Origin: Bacillota bacterium | Lineage (GTDB): Bacteria; Bacillota; Sulfobacillia; Sulfobacillales; Sulfobacillaceae | Assembly (NCBI GenBank): GCA_023512105.1 | Contig: JAIMAE010000012.1 | Coordinates: 1-36,990 of the forward strand | DNA: 36,990 bases | Direction of reading: 5' to 3' | Program-made: the position numbers and the translations under genes | The notes under the pieces: generated by a model | Database searches by the model: none | The model's input: the letters and a program-made list of their open reading frames with translations, nothing else | What the model was told of the DNA's origin: nothing | Shown here: positions 16,819-24,734 of the stretch, piece after piece | Layout: each line of letters opens with the position of its first letter | How positions within the stretch are numbered: position 1 is the stretch's first letter

Positions 16819-18075
16819 ATGGAAGCACCGTACCTTTCCGTGGCCGATGCCGTGGCCACCATCACCGCGCACCTGCAACCGATCGCCGAAGCGGTGTGGC
16901 GACCGCTCTCCCAACTGGCGGGCGCGACCTTGGCCCGCCCGGTGTCGGCGGTCCGCCCGCTCCCTCCCTTCGACCGCGCGGCCATGGATGGCTATGCCCT
17001 GCGCAGCCAAGACCTTCCCGGGCGGCTCAGGGTGGTGGGAACGGCAAGGGCTGGCGGCCGGGTTCCCTTTCGGGTGGGCGCTGGCGAGGCTGCCCGGATC
17101 CTGACCGGGGCCCCGTTGCCGCCAGGGGCGGACACGGTGGTGGAACAAGAAGCGGTGGCTCGGGAGTCGGAATGGGTGGTGCTGGATCGGGCGTACCCAC
17201 CGGGACGCAACATCATGGTCCGGGGAGGCGAGGCTGCCGCTGGCGCGGTGGTCTTGGAGGCCGGGCAACGGCTGACCCCGCTCGAGGTGGGGCTGTTGGC
17301 CGGGCTTGGGGTGAGCGGCGCTTGGGTGGTGCGTCCCCCGCGGGTGTTGTTGGCGGTGAGCGGCGACGAGGCGGTGATGCCAGGCCAGCCGCTCCGGCCG
17401 GGGCAGATTTGGGACAGCAACGGGCCGCTGCTCTGCGCTTGGCTTAAGGCGCTGGGGGCGGAAGTCGCGGGCCCGGTGCCCCTGCGGGACCAGCCGACGG
17501 CGGTGCGCAGGTTCTTTCGCCACAACGACCTTGGCCCGTTTGACCTGATTGTCACCACCGGCGGGGTCTCGGTGGGCGACCGCGACTACATCATTCAATT
17601 TTTGAAGGCTTCGGCCGAGCTTTGGTTTTGGCGCCTCGATATGCACCCGGGCAAGGCGATGGCAGCGGCCGGGGTGGCGGGGAAACCGGTGCTGGCACTC
17701 TCCGGCAACCCCGGGGCGGCCCTGATGGGTTGGCATCTGGTGGTGGTGCCGGTATTGGCCCACCTGATGGGAGGCACCTGGCAGCCCCGGCGGCTGGTCG
17801 GACAGTTGGCCCGCCCTTACCCGAAGCCCACCCGAGAGACTCGGTACCTGCGGGCGCAACTCACCTCCGACGCCGAGGGGCGGTTGTGGGTGGACTGGGA
17901 GCTGGACCAGGGCTCAGACGTGCTCAGCTCGTGGGCCCTGGCTGACGGGTTGGCGGTGATCCCCCGCCACTCCCCTCCACTGCCGCGGGAACACCCGGTC
18001 GAGGTCTGGCTCCTGCCACACCTTGGTCGGGCAAACTATGCCTGGTGGGGCAGGGGCTCTGGACAAAAATTTTGA
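16819..18075 (+). CDS. moeA: Molybdopterin molybdenumtransferase MoeA
   Basis: Inserts molybdate into adenylylated molybdopterin. The 418-residue product has the MoeA segments PFDRAAMDGYAL, RILTGAPLPPGADTVVEQE, the domain III motif TTGGVSVGDRDY and ALSGNPGAAL, at normal family length. GAGGGGGAA just precedes the ATG. It completes a mobA-mobB-moeA group; the pterin-building genes (moaA and others) are not in the window. The last codons overlap a candidate promoter for marR. Confidence 0.96.
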   Translation: MEAPYLSVADAVATITAHLQPIAEAVWRPLSQLAGATLARPVSAVRPLPPFDRAAMDGYALRSQDLPGRLRVVGTARAGGRVPFRVGAGEAARILTGAPLPPGADTVVEQEAVARESEWVVLDRAYPPGRNIMVRGGEAAAGAVVLEAGQRLTPLEVGLLAGLGVSGAWVVRPPRVLLAVSGDEAVMPGQPLRPGQIWDSNGPLLCAWLKALGAEVAGPVPLRDQPTAVRRFFRHNDLGPFDLIVTTGGVSVGDRDYIIQFLKASAELWFWRLDMHPGKAMAAAGVAGKPVLALSGNPGAALMGWHLVVVPVLAHLMGGTWQPRRLVGQLARPYPKPTRETRYLRAQLTSDAEGRLWVDWELDQGSDVLSSWALADGLAVIPRHSPPLPREHPVEVWLLPHLGRANYAWWGRGSGQKF

Positions 18076-18088
18076 CTTAAGATAGGAT
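18060..18088 (+). promoter_or_regulatory. Candidate promoter for the MarR gene
   Basis: TGGACA (18060-18065), a 17-base spacer, TAGGAT (18083-18088), in an unusually AT-rich patch at the end of moeA. It would give a leader of about 65 bases. No clear MarR-type palindrome is seen. Confidence 0.4.
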
Positions 18089-18157
18089 TGAGGGCGCAAG
18101 TATGGTCGCCCGGCGCAAGACGCGGCAGGAGAACCGCTCGGAGAGGAAAGGGGTCTC

Positions 18158-18625
18158 ATGGAGGAAGGAAAAGGCAAGATGGGCGAGGGGATGGGGACGT
18201 CCGACCGGCTGGCCGAAAACTTGTTGATGTTGTGGAAGGTCTTGCGGTCAGTCTCCCATCCGGTCAAGTTGGGAGAGATCACCCAGGAGCAGTACTGGCT
18301 GTTGCGCCAGCTCCGCGGCGGCTCCAAGACCGTCGGCGAGTTGGCCGAGGCGCTGGAGATCACCCAAAGTTCGGTGACCACGGCCTGCAAACGGATGGAA
18401 CAGAAGGGGCTTCTGACCCGCCAACGCGACCGCGACGACGAGCGGGTGGTCCAGGTCAGCCTCACCGCCTACGGAGCCCAGCAGATGGAGATATGGCAGC
18501 AACGCCGGATTGAGGCCCTGACCCAGTTGCTGTCACCCCTCTCGGCGGCAGAGCAAGAGACGTTAAACCACCTGATCGAGCGGATCTTGAGCGTGGAGCC
18601 GGCGCGGCCGCTACCCGTAGAGTGA
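18158..18625 (+). CDS. MarR family transcriptional regulator
   Basis: Dimeric winged-helix regulator. The 155-residue product has the central domain with the recognition helix in TVGELAEALEITQSSVTTACKRME, and the wing LLTRQRDRDDERVVQVSLTAYG containing the family's DxRxxxxxLT pattern. Helices on both sides form the dimer part. The start ATG 18158 has AAAGGGG six bases upstream. It is followed by a terminator and an MFS transporter gene, the usual pairing for a regulator of an exporter. The ligand is unknown. Confidence 0.92.
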   Translation: MEEGKGKMGEGMGTSDRLAENLLMLWKVLRSVSHPVKLGEITQEQYWLLRQLRGGSKTVGELAEALEITQSSVTTACKRMEQKGLLTRQRDRDDERVVQVSLTAYGAQQMEIWQQRRIEALTQLLSPLSAAEQETLNHLIERILSVEPARPLPVE

Positions 18626-18630
18626 CGGCC

Positions 18631-18661
18631 AAGGGCGCTCGGCGGACTCGGGGCGCCTTTT
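18631..18661 (+). terminator. Intrinsic terminator between marR and the MFS gene
   Basis: Ten-pair stem AAGGGCGCTC / GGGCGCCTTT (two G-T pairs) with a 10-base loop, ending in TTTT. Only about 30 bases remain before the MFS start codon, so there is little space for a separate promoter. Confidence 0.65.
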
Positions 18662-18691
18662 CGGCACATGGAGGTAAGGAGGGGGTCAGGG

Positions 18692-19942
18692 ATGGAGACC
18701 ATTCCCGGCGTCTCGACCGTGGTTGCCCATCCGGCGGGACAGCCGGCTGACGCGCGCCAGCGCCTGTGGCTGCTGACTGCCGCCCATGGGGTGACCCACA
18801 TGCGCGGCAGCATTCTTCCCTTAATCTACCCGCTCTTGATGCGCAGCATGGGGTTTGGATACGCCGAGCTCGGACTGATGCTGTCCATCACCCGCCTAAT
18901 CGGCGGCTTGTTGCAAGGTATTTGGGGGACGGTGGCCAAATACGTGCCGGGAAAGATCCTCATCGGCCTGGAAAACCTGGGGGTCAGCCTCGGCACCGGG
19001 CTGGTCGGGGTTTCGCACAACTTGCCGGAACTGACCGCCTCGGTGGCCATCGGCCAGATCGCGGCCAGTCCCCAACATCCGATCGCCAGTTCGATGATCA
19101 GCCGCTGGTTTGGCAAAGGGGGGCGAGGGCAGGCGCTGTCGGTCCACTTTGCCGGGGGAAACTTCGCCACCGTCTTAAGCCCCCTGGTGGCCACCTTTCT
19201 CTTGGTGCGGGTCGGCTGGCAGAACACCCTGTACCTTTTCATGATACCCGGCGTGGTGGTCGGCCTGTTGATCTTGTGGCGGCTTCCCCGAGAGATGGAG
19301 ACGGTGAAGGAAAAAGGGCGCAAGGCCACGGTGCGGTGGGGCGGCGACTTCCTTAGCCCGCTTCGGGACCGCAAGGTGCGCCGGCTGATTCTCACCGGCA
19401 CGGTGACCGCCGGCGGTAAAGGGCTAGGGATTTTGCAAACCTTTTTGCCCCTGCTGTTGATTCGGGGGATGCACCTTTCTACGGTGGAGAGCGGGATGCT
19501 CTTCTCCATCTTTACCGCCACCAGCGTGGTGGGACCGCTTCTGGCCGGAAGGCTGTCGGACGGCTACGACCGGCCCAAGTTCCTGAGCCTGTTGTTGACC
19601 TTGAGCTTTCTTTTCACGGCCGCTATCGCGCTGCTCTACCAACGCTCGGTTTGGCTGGTGATGGTGCTGGTGGTGCTGATGGGCTTGGCCGTCTACTCCT
19701 ACAGCCCGGTGGAGCAAGCCATCATGGGCGACCTGACCGAACACGCCCTGCACGACCAGGCCTACAGTCTGTTCTACGGGCTTACCTTCGGGGCCAGCGC
19801 CTTTTGGCCGGTGGCCTTTGGTCTCATCTTGAGCCACTTCGGGTTCCAGTGGCTGTTTCTCACCATCGCCCTGACCTACCTGGTGGGGGCCTTCATCTAC
19901 GGCACCCAGGATTGGTCGGTGGACCCCGGATCGGCCGCCTAA
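18692..19942 (+). CDS. MFS transporter
   Basis: Secondary transporter of the major facilitator superfamily. The 416-residue product has about 12 membrane segments in two halves with a basic central loop (around residues 205-225). It includes GRLSDGYDRPK, the family's loop motif in the second half. The N-terminal ILPLIYPLLMRSMGFGYAELGLMLS pattern recalls the fosmidomycin-resistance-like branch, but I cannot name the substrate. The start is ATG 18692 with AAGGAGGGGG at 18676-18685; an ATG at 18668 lacks a site. Pairing with marR suggests drug or metabolite efflux. Confidence 0.9.
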   Translation: METIPGVSTVVAHPAGQPADARQRLWLLTAAHGVTHMRGSILPLIYPLLMRSMGFGYAELGLMLSITRLIGGLLQGIWGTVAKYVPGKILIGLENLGVSLGTGLVGVSHNLPELTASVAIGQIAASPQHPIASSMISRWFGKGGRGQALSVHFAGGNFATVLSPLVATFLLVRVGWQNTLYLFMIPGVVVGLLILWRLPREMETVKEKGRKATVRWGGDFLSPLRDRKVRRLILTGTVTAGGKGLGILQTFLPLLLIRGMHLSTVESGMLFSIFTATSVVGPLLAGRLSDGYDRPKFLSLLLTLSFLFTAAIALLYQRSVWLVMVLVVLMGLAVYSYSPVEQAIMGDLTEHALHDQAYSLFYGLTFGASAFWPVAFGLILSHFGFQWLFLTIALTYLVGAFIYGTQDWSVDPGSAA

Positions 19943-19950
19943 ATTGGTCC

Positions 19951-19983
19951 AAGGCGACCCCGCGTGCGGCGGGGCCGCCTTTT
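19951..19983 (+). terminator. Intrinsic terminator after the MFS gene
   Basis: AAGGCG, one mismatch, CCCCGC, 5-base loop, GCGGGG, one mismatch, CGCCTT and a TTTT run. A strong hairpin eight bases after the MFS stop codon. The tetR start lies only 29 bases further on. Confidence 0.85.
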
Positions 19984-20011
19984 GCGATCCCCCGGAAGCG
20001 AGGCAGGTAAG

Positions 20012-20611
20012 GTGCCACGACCTAGCAACAAACCGCGGATTTTAGAAGCCGCCACCGACCTTTTCAGCCGGAAAGGCTTTCGGGCCACCACGGTCCGCGA
20101 CATCGCGGAGGCGGCCGGCATGGTCTCGGCGGGCCTGTACGCCCACATCGCCACCAAAGAGGACCTGTTGGTGGAGATCGTGCGGGAGGCGGCCGAGGAG
20201 TTCGAACAGGCCCTGGCCCCCCTGGTGGCGCTCCCGCTCGAGCCGCCGGAGAAGCTGCGACAGGCCGTTCGAGCCCACCTGGAGGTGGTCACCCAATCTC
20301 CTGCCCGCGCGCGGATCTTTTTGGACGAATGGCAGGCGCTCTCGCCCCCTCGCCGGGAGTCGGTGCAACGATGGCGGGAGCGGTACGAGGCCCACTGGGC
20401 GGCCATCTTGCAGGAGGGCGCGGAGCAAGGCGCCTTCTTGGTGGAAGATTTGGCCTTGGCCCGGGTCTTTGTGCTCTCCTGCCTCAACGCGGTCAACCGC
20501 TGGTATCGTCCCGACGGACGGCTGGGAGTGGAGGAGGTTGCGGACCGCTACGCCACGTGGCTCTTGCGGGTGTTGGCGGGGCCGGTTGACAAGACCAACC
20601 ACCCGCGGTAG
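20012..20611 (+). CDS. TetR family regulator, probably of the phenylacetate genes
   Basis: The 199-residue product has the TetR N-terminal helix-turn-helix (RILEAATDLFSRKGFRATTVRD then IAEAAGMVSAGLYAHIATKEDLL) and an all-helical ligand domain. The start is GTG 20012, because the family match begins right after it; the open frame from 19964 starts inside the terminator. It is immediately upstream of paaABC, the position held by the TetR-type PaaR repressors of Thermus and Bacillus, which respond to phenylacetyl-CoA. That role is inferred from context. An imperfect inverted repeat between tetR and paaA is a possible operator. Confidence 0.88.
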   Translation: MPRPSNKPRILEAATDLFSRKGFRATTVRDIAEAAGMVSAGLYAHIATKEDLLVEIVREAAEEFEQALAPLVALPLEPPEKLRQAVRAHLEVVTQSPARARIFLDEWQALSPPRRESVQRWRERYEAHWAAILQEGAEQGAFLVEDLALARVFVLSCLNAVNRWYRPDGRLGVEEVADRYATWLLRVLAGPVDKTNHPR

Positions 20612-20614
20612 GCT
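20585..20614 (+). promoter_or_regulatory. Candidate promoter for paaABC
   Basis: A perfect -35 TTGACA (20585-20590) inside the 3' end of tetR, an 18-base spacer and a weak -10 TAGGCT (20609-20614). Transcription would start near 20621, immediately before the inverted repeat. Confidence 0.4.
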
Positions 20615-20626
20615 GAGGGAAAGCAG

Positions 20627-20648
20627 TAACCTAGCATTTGCTCAGTTA
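20627..20648. promoter_or_regulatory. Imperfect inverted repeat, possible TetR operator before paaA
   Basis: TAACCTAGC, four bases, GCTCAGTTA: seven of nine positions are symmetric. It lies just downstream of the candidate promoter and upstream of the paaA ribosome binding site, where a repressor would block transcription. Confidence 0.4.
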
Positions 20649-20665
20649 AGGAGGGAGCGGGGAGG

Positions 20666-21604
20666 ATGGAGACCGAACGGGAAGACCCCGAGCGCGTCGA
20701 GGCGTTTTTGCAGCGCATCGACCGCGGAGAGCGGATCGAGGCCGACGACTGGATGCCGGCCGACTACCGCCGGCAGCTGATCCGCCTGATCGCCATGCAC
20801 GGGGTCAGCGAAATCATGGGCGCGCTTCCGGAAAAGGAGTGGGTGCCCAAGGCTCCCACGCTGTACCGCAAGTTGGCGATCATGGCCAAGGTGCAAGACG
20901 AAATCGGCCATGGCCAACTGTTGATTCGGGTCGCGGAGGACCTTTTGGCGCCGCTGGGGAAGACCCGCGAAGACTTATTGGACGACCTGTTCAGCGGCCG
21001 CCTGAAGTTTCACAACGTCTTTCACATGCCGGCCCCCACCTGGGCAGACGCCGGGATCATCGCCTGGCTGGTCGATGGGGCCGCCATCATCACCCAGGGG
21101 ATGTCGCTCTCCTCCTCCTACGCCCCCTACGTGCGCGCCTTGCAGCGGATCGTGGAGGAGGAAGGCTTTCACATTCAACACGGGGAGAGCATCTGCATGG
21201 CCCTGGCCGAGGGCAGCCCGAGCCAACGCAAGAGTCTACAGGAGGCGTTGGAACGTTGGTGGCCGGCTCTCATGATGTTCTTCGGACCGCGCGAGACCGA
21301 TCAGGCCACCAGTCATCAACAGGCCAACCTGCGCTACCGGATCCGCACCAAGACCAACGAGGAATTACGGCAGCGGTTTTTGACCAAGTACGTACCCCGG
21401 ATTCGCTCGCTGGGTCTGGTCCCTCCCGACCCCACCTTGCACTTCGACGCCGAAAAAGGCGAGTGGGTCTACCAGCAGCCGGATTGGAACTGGTTTCGAC
21501 AGATCATCAACAACCAAGGTCCGCGGTCGCAGGCTCGGTTGACCCTCAAGCACTTGACCTACGAAGAAGGCCGCTGGGCGCGGGCGGTACTGGCCCAGGC
21601 CTGA
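20666..21604 (+). CDS. paaA: 1,2-phenylacetyl-CoA epoxidase, catalytic subunit A
   Basis: Di-iron oxygenase subunit that epoxidises the ring of phenylacetyl-CoA, the first committed step of aerobic phenylacetate breakdown. The 312-residue product has the carboxylate-bridged iron ligands in DEIGHGQ (Asp78-Glu79-x-x-His82) and EEEGFHIQHG (Glu165, His169). Long family segments such as KFHNVFHMPAPTWADAG and FFGPRETDQATSH are also present. Start ATG 20666 has AAGGAGGGAG at 20648-20657. paaB and paaC follow in the same direction. The usual paaD and the reductase paaE are not in this cluster. Confidence 0.96.
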   Translation: METEREDPERVEAFLQRIDRGERIEADDWMPADYRRQLIRLIAMHGVSEIMGALPEKEWVPKAPTLYRKLAIMAKVQDEIGHGQLLIRVAEDLLAPLGKTREDLLDDLFSGRLKFHNVFHMPAPTWADAGIIAWLVDGAAIITQGMSLSSSYAPYVRALQRIVEEEGFHIQHGESICMALAEGSPSQRKSLQEALERWWPALMMFFGPRETDQATSHQQANLRYRIRTKTNEELRQRFLTKYVPRIRSLGLVPPDPTLHFDAEKGEWVYQQPDWNWFRQIINNQGPRSQARLTLKHLTYEEGRWARAVLAQA

Positions 21605-21646
21605 GCCAAGCGGCAAGTCTGGCAGCTGACGAAGGAGGGTGCGAGC

Positions 21647-21964
21647 GTGGACCGCTTGACCTTTGACATCTACGAGGTGTTTGCCCAAACCGACCCCCTG
21701 GCGCCTCACCAACATCAATTCAGCCTTTTGGCTTCCTCCCCGGAGATGGCCTTGGCTTTGGCCCAGGAAAACTTCCTGCGCCGACGCGAGATCTACAGCA
21801 TCTGGGTGGTGCGCCGCGACGCCATCACCCAAAGTGGGCCGGCCGAACGCGCCCGCTTCTACCGCCGCAAGAAGGGCTACCGCACGACCGAGGATTACCG
21901 CTACCTGGTGGAGAAATGGCGGCGGTACAAGCAACAGCCGATGACCCCGGAGACCATGGTCTGA
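21647..21964 (+). CDS. paaB: 1,2-phenylacetyl-CoA epoxidase subunit B
   Basis: Small subunit of the epoxidase complex, without iron, thought to help oligomerisation. The 105-residue product has the family pattern: FDIYEVFAQTDPLAPHQHQFSLLASSPEMALALAQENFLRR and WVVRRDAI. The start is GTG 21647 with AAGGAGGG at 21632-21639. It lies 42 bases after paaA and 14 before paaC. Confidence 0.95.
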   Translation: MDRLTFDIYEVFAQTDPLAPHQHQFSLLASSPEMALALAQENFLRRREIYSIWVVRRDAITQSGPAERARFYRRKKGYRTTEDYRYLVEKWRRYKQQPMTPETMV

Positions 21965-21978
21965 AAGGAGGGGCCAAG

Positions 21979-22797
21979 ATGGCAGCAAGCGTACGCGACC
22001 CGGAGGAGGCCAAGGCCACGCCCGATTTTCCTGCGCTTTCGGAGCTTTTGTGGCAGCTGGCCGACGATGACCTGTTGATCGGGTTTCGGGCCAGCGAATG
22101 GCTGGGGCTGGGAGTTCACATCGAAGAGGACATCGCCTTTGCCTCCATCGCCCAAGACGAGATGGGCCACGCCATGACCTATTTCCAACTGCTCGAGGCC
22201 CTGGGGATGGGGCGGGCCGACGACCTGGCCCAGCTCAGGCCGGTCTCAGAACGGCGTAACAGCATCCTGGTGGAGTGGCCGAACGGGGAGGGCGACTATG
22301 CAGAGACCCCGCATTTTGACTGGGCCTTTACCCTGGTCCGCCACTTTTTGTACGATCAGTTTGAGATCATTCGCCTCGAAGGCTTGTGCCAAAGCCGCTA
22401 CGCGCCGCTGGCGGAGGCGGCGGCCGCCATTCTGGGGGAAAAGGCGTACCACCGCGATCACCAGCAACTGTGGCTGGACCGGCTGTTGACCCACGGGGCG
22501 GAGAGCAGGGCTCGGGTGGAGCGGGCCGTGGCCCAGGCCGCGCAGCTGGCGGGCGATTTGACCGACCTTGGACCTTGGGGGAACCAGGTGGCCGAGGCCG
22601 GGTGGTGGCCAGGGGCGGACCAGGCCGGGGCGCGGTGGCAACAGGCGGTAGAAAGCTTCCTGGGGCGCTATCAATTGGCGCCTCCCACCTGGTCTTGCCC
22701 CGGGAATGGGCGCCGGGGGGACCACAGCCCCCATTTGGATGCCGCCCTGGCGGTGCTCTCGGAAGTCTACCGACAGGATCCGCTGGCCCAGTGGTAG
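21979..22797 (+). CDS. paaC: 1,2-phenylacetyl-CoA epoxidase subunit C
   Basis: Structural partner of PaaA with the same ferritin-like fold; PaaA and PaaC form the core of the complex. The 272-residue product has LLWQLADDDLLIGFRASEWLG, the EEDIAFASIAQDEMGHAM segment and HFDWAFTLVRHFLYDQFE, all typical. The start is ATG 21979 with AAAGGAGGGG just upstream. No paaD or paaE follows; the next gene is an unrelated peptidase after 91 bases, so electron-transfer and iron-sulfur functions must come from elsewhere. Confidence 0.94.
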   Translation: MAASVRDPEEAKATPDFPALSELLWQLADDDLLIGFRASEWLGLGVHIEEDIAFASIAQDEMGHAMTYFQLLEALGMGRADDLAQLRPVSERRNSILVEWPNGEGDYAETPHFDWAFTLVRHFLYDQFEIIRLEGLCQSRYAPLAEAAAAILGEKAYHRDHQQLWLDRLLTHGAESRARVERAVAQAAQLAGDLTDLGPWGNQVAEAGWWPGADQAGARWQQAVESFLGRYQLAPPTWSCPGNGRRGDHSPHLDAALAVLSEVYRQDPLAQW

Positions 22798-22888
22798 CCT
22801 CGGCAACCTCGGGGCGTAGAATGTAACCGCGCGAGCGCGCGCTGGGGAAGAGGGGTGAGCCCGGGGCCGGGGACGGCGGCTCGGGTGC

Positions 22889-24724
22889 GTGGTGCAGCAG
22901 GCATGGCAGCGATATTTTGCGCATCGCCGCTACCAGGGAAACCTGGTGGCCAGCGAAGGCTGGTTGTATTTTATCTGCGACCTCAACGGGCGGTACAACG
23001 CCTGGAAGCTGCCCTGCGACGGCGGTTGGCCACGGCAGCTGACCGACTTCGGCGACCAGGCGGCGCGACTGGTGGTCAAAGGGCCTTCCACCGCGCCACC
23101 CAACCGGCGCCTTTTGGTACTGGCCGACCCATCGGGGAGCGAGGCCTTTGGGTTGCACGCGGTGCTGGGCGAGCTCGGGGGGACCGAACCACTTTGGACC
23201 TGCGCCGGACGGCGCATCCTGTTAAGTCCCGAATCGGTCAGTCCCGACGGGCGTTGGATTCTGGCCTCGGCCAACGACCGCACCCCTGGCGACTTTGACT
23301 TGGTGGTCCTGGCCTTGGCCGACGGCCAGCCGGTGCGGCGACTGACCGAGGCCGGCTATTGGCAGCCGGCCTTGTGGGCGCGCGAGGGCCGGGCCGCGGT
23401 GGGGGCGGTGGCGCACTCCAATGCCCACAACGACCTGTATTGGTTTTCCCTCGAGGGCGCCCCGACCCGTCATCTCACCCCGCATGAGGGCGAGGCCATC
23501 TTCAATCCGCTGCAATGGCTGCCAGATGGGCGCCGGTTGTTGCTCCTTTCCAATCGCGGTCGCGAGTTCATCGGCCTTGGGGTACTGGACGTCGAGGACC
23601 CCCAGGCCTGGCAGTGGGTGGTCCAAGTCGACGGCGACCTGGAGTGGGCCTCCTACGACCCCTTGCGCCGGCGCCTCACCTGGATCGTCAACCAAGCGGG
23701 AGCCAGCCGGTTGTGGACGGCCGAGTGGGATGGGGAACGGCTGGGGGAAGCCTGGCCGGCCGCGGGCTGGCCCCTGGGCGTGGTCACCGCGGTGGACGCC
23801 GAAGGGGAGCAGGTCTTCGCGGTGATCAGCCGGCCCACCCATCCCCCCGAGATCTGGCGCTACGACCTGGCCAACCAGACCGGCGGCCCCTTGACCGAGG
23901 GGCGGTTCGGCGGGATCGGGGAGTCCGCCATGTCCTCGCCGCGGTTGATCCATTGGCAGAGCAACGACGGTTTGGCGTTCTCAGGCTGGGACTATCCGCC
24001 GCCTACTGAGGCGTCCCCTGCCTCCCCGGGCCGAGCTCCCGCCGTGTTGGTCATCCACGGTGGGCCGGAGGCCCAGGAGCGCCCGTGGTACAGCGGGTTT
24101 TACCAGTACCTGGTGCACCGGGGAATTCGAGTGGTCGCGCCCAACGTGCGCGGCAGCACCGGATTTGGCCGGCGGTTTCAGAAGTTGATCTACCACGACT
24201 GGGGAGGGCGCGAGGTCGAGGACCTGATGGCGGTGGTGGACTGGCTGGCCCGCCAACCGGGAGTCGACCCCCAGCGGATCGCCGTCTTCGGCGCCAGTTA
24301 TGGCGGCTACGCCTCGCTGCTGTTGGCCGGACGATTTCCGGACCGCTTTGCCGCCGCCGTCGACCTGATGGGGCCGACCGACCTGGTCACCTTTGTGCAG
24401 CGGGTCCCGCCCAGTTGGCGGCGGTTCATGGCGGCGCTGATCGGCGATCCAGGCACGGAGGCGGAGTTTTTACGCAGCCGCTCCCCCATCGCCTACGTCG
24501 ACGCCATCCGCTGCCCGCTGCTGGTGATCGCGGGCGGGCAAGACCCCCGGGTGCCGCCCGAGGAATCGGAGCAGCTGGTCGAGCGGCTGCGCGCCGCTGG
24601 CAAACCCGTAGAATATCATCGCTTTGAGGATGAGGGCCACGGCTTTGTGCGCCGCGAGAATCAGATGCAAGCCTGGCTCTTGGTGGCCGACTTTCTCGAA
24701 CGGGTGCTCAAACCGGGCGAATGA
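22889..24724 (+). CDS. S9 family serine peptidase (acylaminoacyl-peptidase/prolyl oligopeptidase type)
   Basis: Peptidase with an N-terminal beta-propeller (about residues 1-350, with WSPDG-like blades such as SVSPDGRWIL and WLPDGRRLLLL) and a C-terminal alpha/beta hydrolase domain. The catalytic triad is Ser470 (GASYGGY), Asp552 (GGQDPRVP) and His584 (DEGHGF), in the expected order. At 611 residues it is normal for the acylaminoacyl-peptidase group. No signal peptide is seen, so it is probably cytosolic and degrades short or N-blocked peptides. The start is GTG 22889, or GTG 22892, with no good ribosome binding site close by. PEP carboxylase follows after 10 bases. Confidence 0.9.
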   Translation: MVQQAWQRYFAHRRYQGNLVASEGWLYFICDLNGRYNAWKLPCDGGWPRQLTDFGDQAARLVVKGPSTAPPNRRLLVLADPSGSEAFGLHAVLGELGGTEPLWTCAGRRILLSPESVSPDGRWILASANDRTPGDFDLVVLALADGQPVRRLTEAGYWQPALWAREGRAAVGAVAHSNAHNDLYWFSLEGAPTRHLTPHEGEAIFNPLQWLPDGRRLLLLSNRGREFIGLGVLDVEDPQAWQWVVQVDGDLEWASYDPLRRRLTWIVNQAGASRLWTAEWDGERLGEAWPAAGWPLGVVTAVDAEGEQVFAVISRPTHPPEIWRYDLANQTGGPLTEGRFGGIGESAMSSPRLIHWQSNDGLAFSGWDYPPPTEASPASPGRAPAVLVIHGGPEAQERPWYSGFYQYLVHRGIRVVAPNVRGSTGFGRRFQKLIYHDWGGREVEDLMAVVDWLARQPGVDPQRIAVFGASYGGYASLLLAGRFPDRFAAAVDLMGPTDLVTFVQRVPPSWRRFMAALIGDPGTEAEFLRSRSPIAYVDAIRCPLLVIAGGQDPRVPPEESEQLVERLRAAGKPVEYHRFEDEGHGFVRRENQMQAWLLVADFLERVLKPGE

Positions 24725-24734
24725 GGCGACAAGG

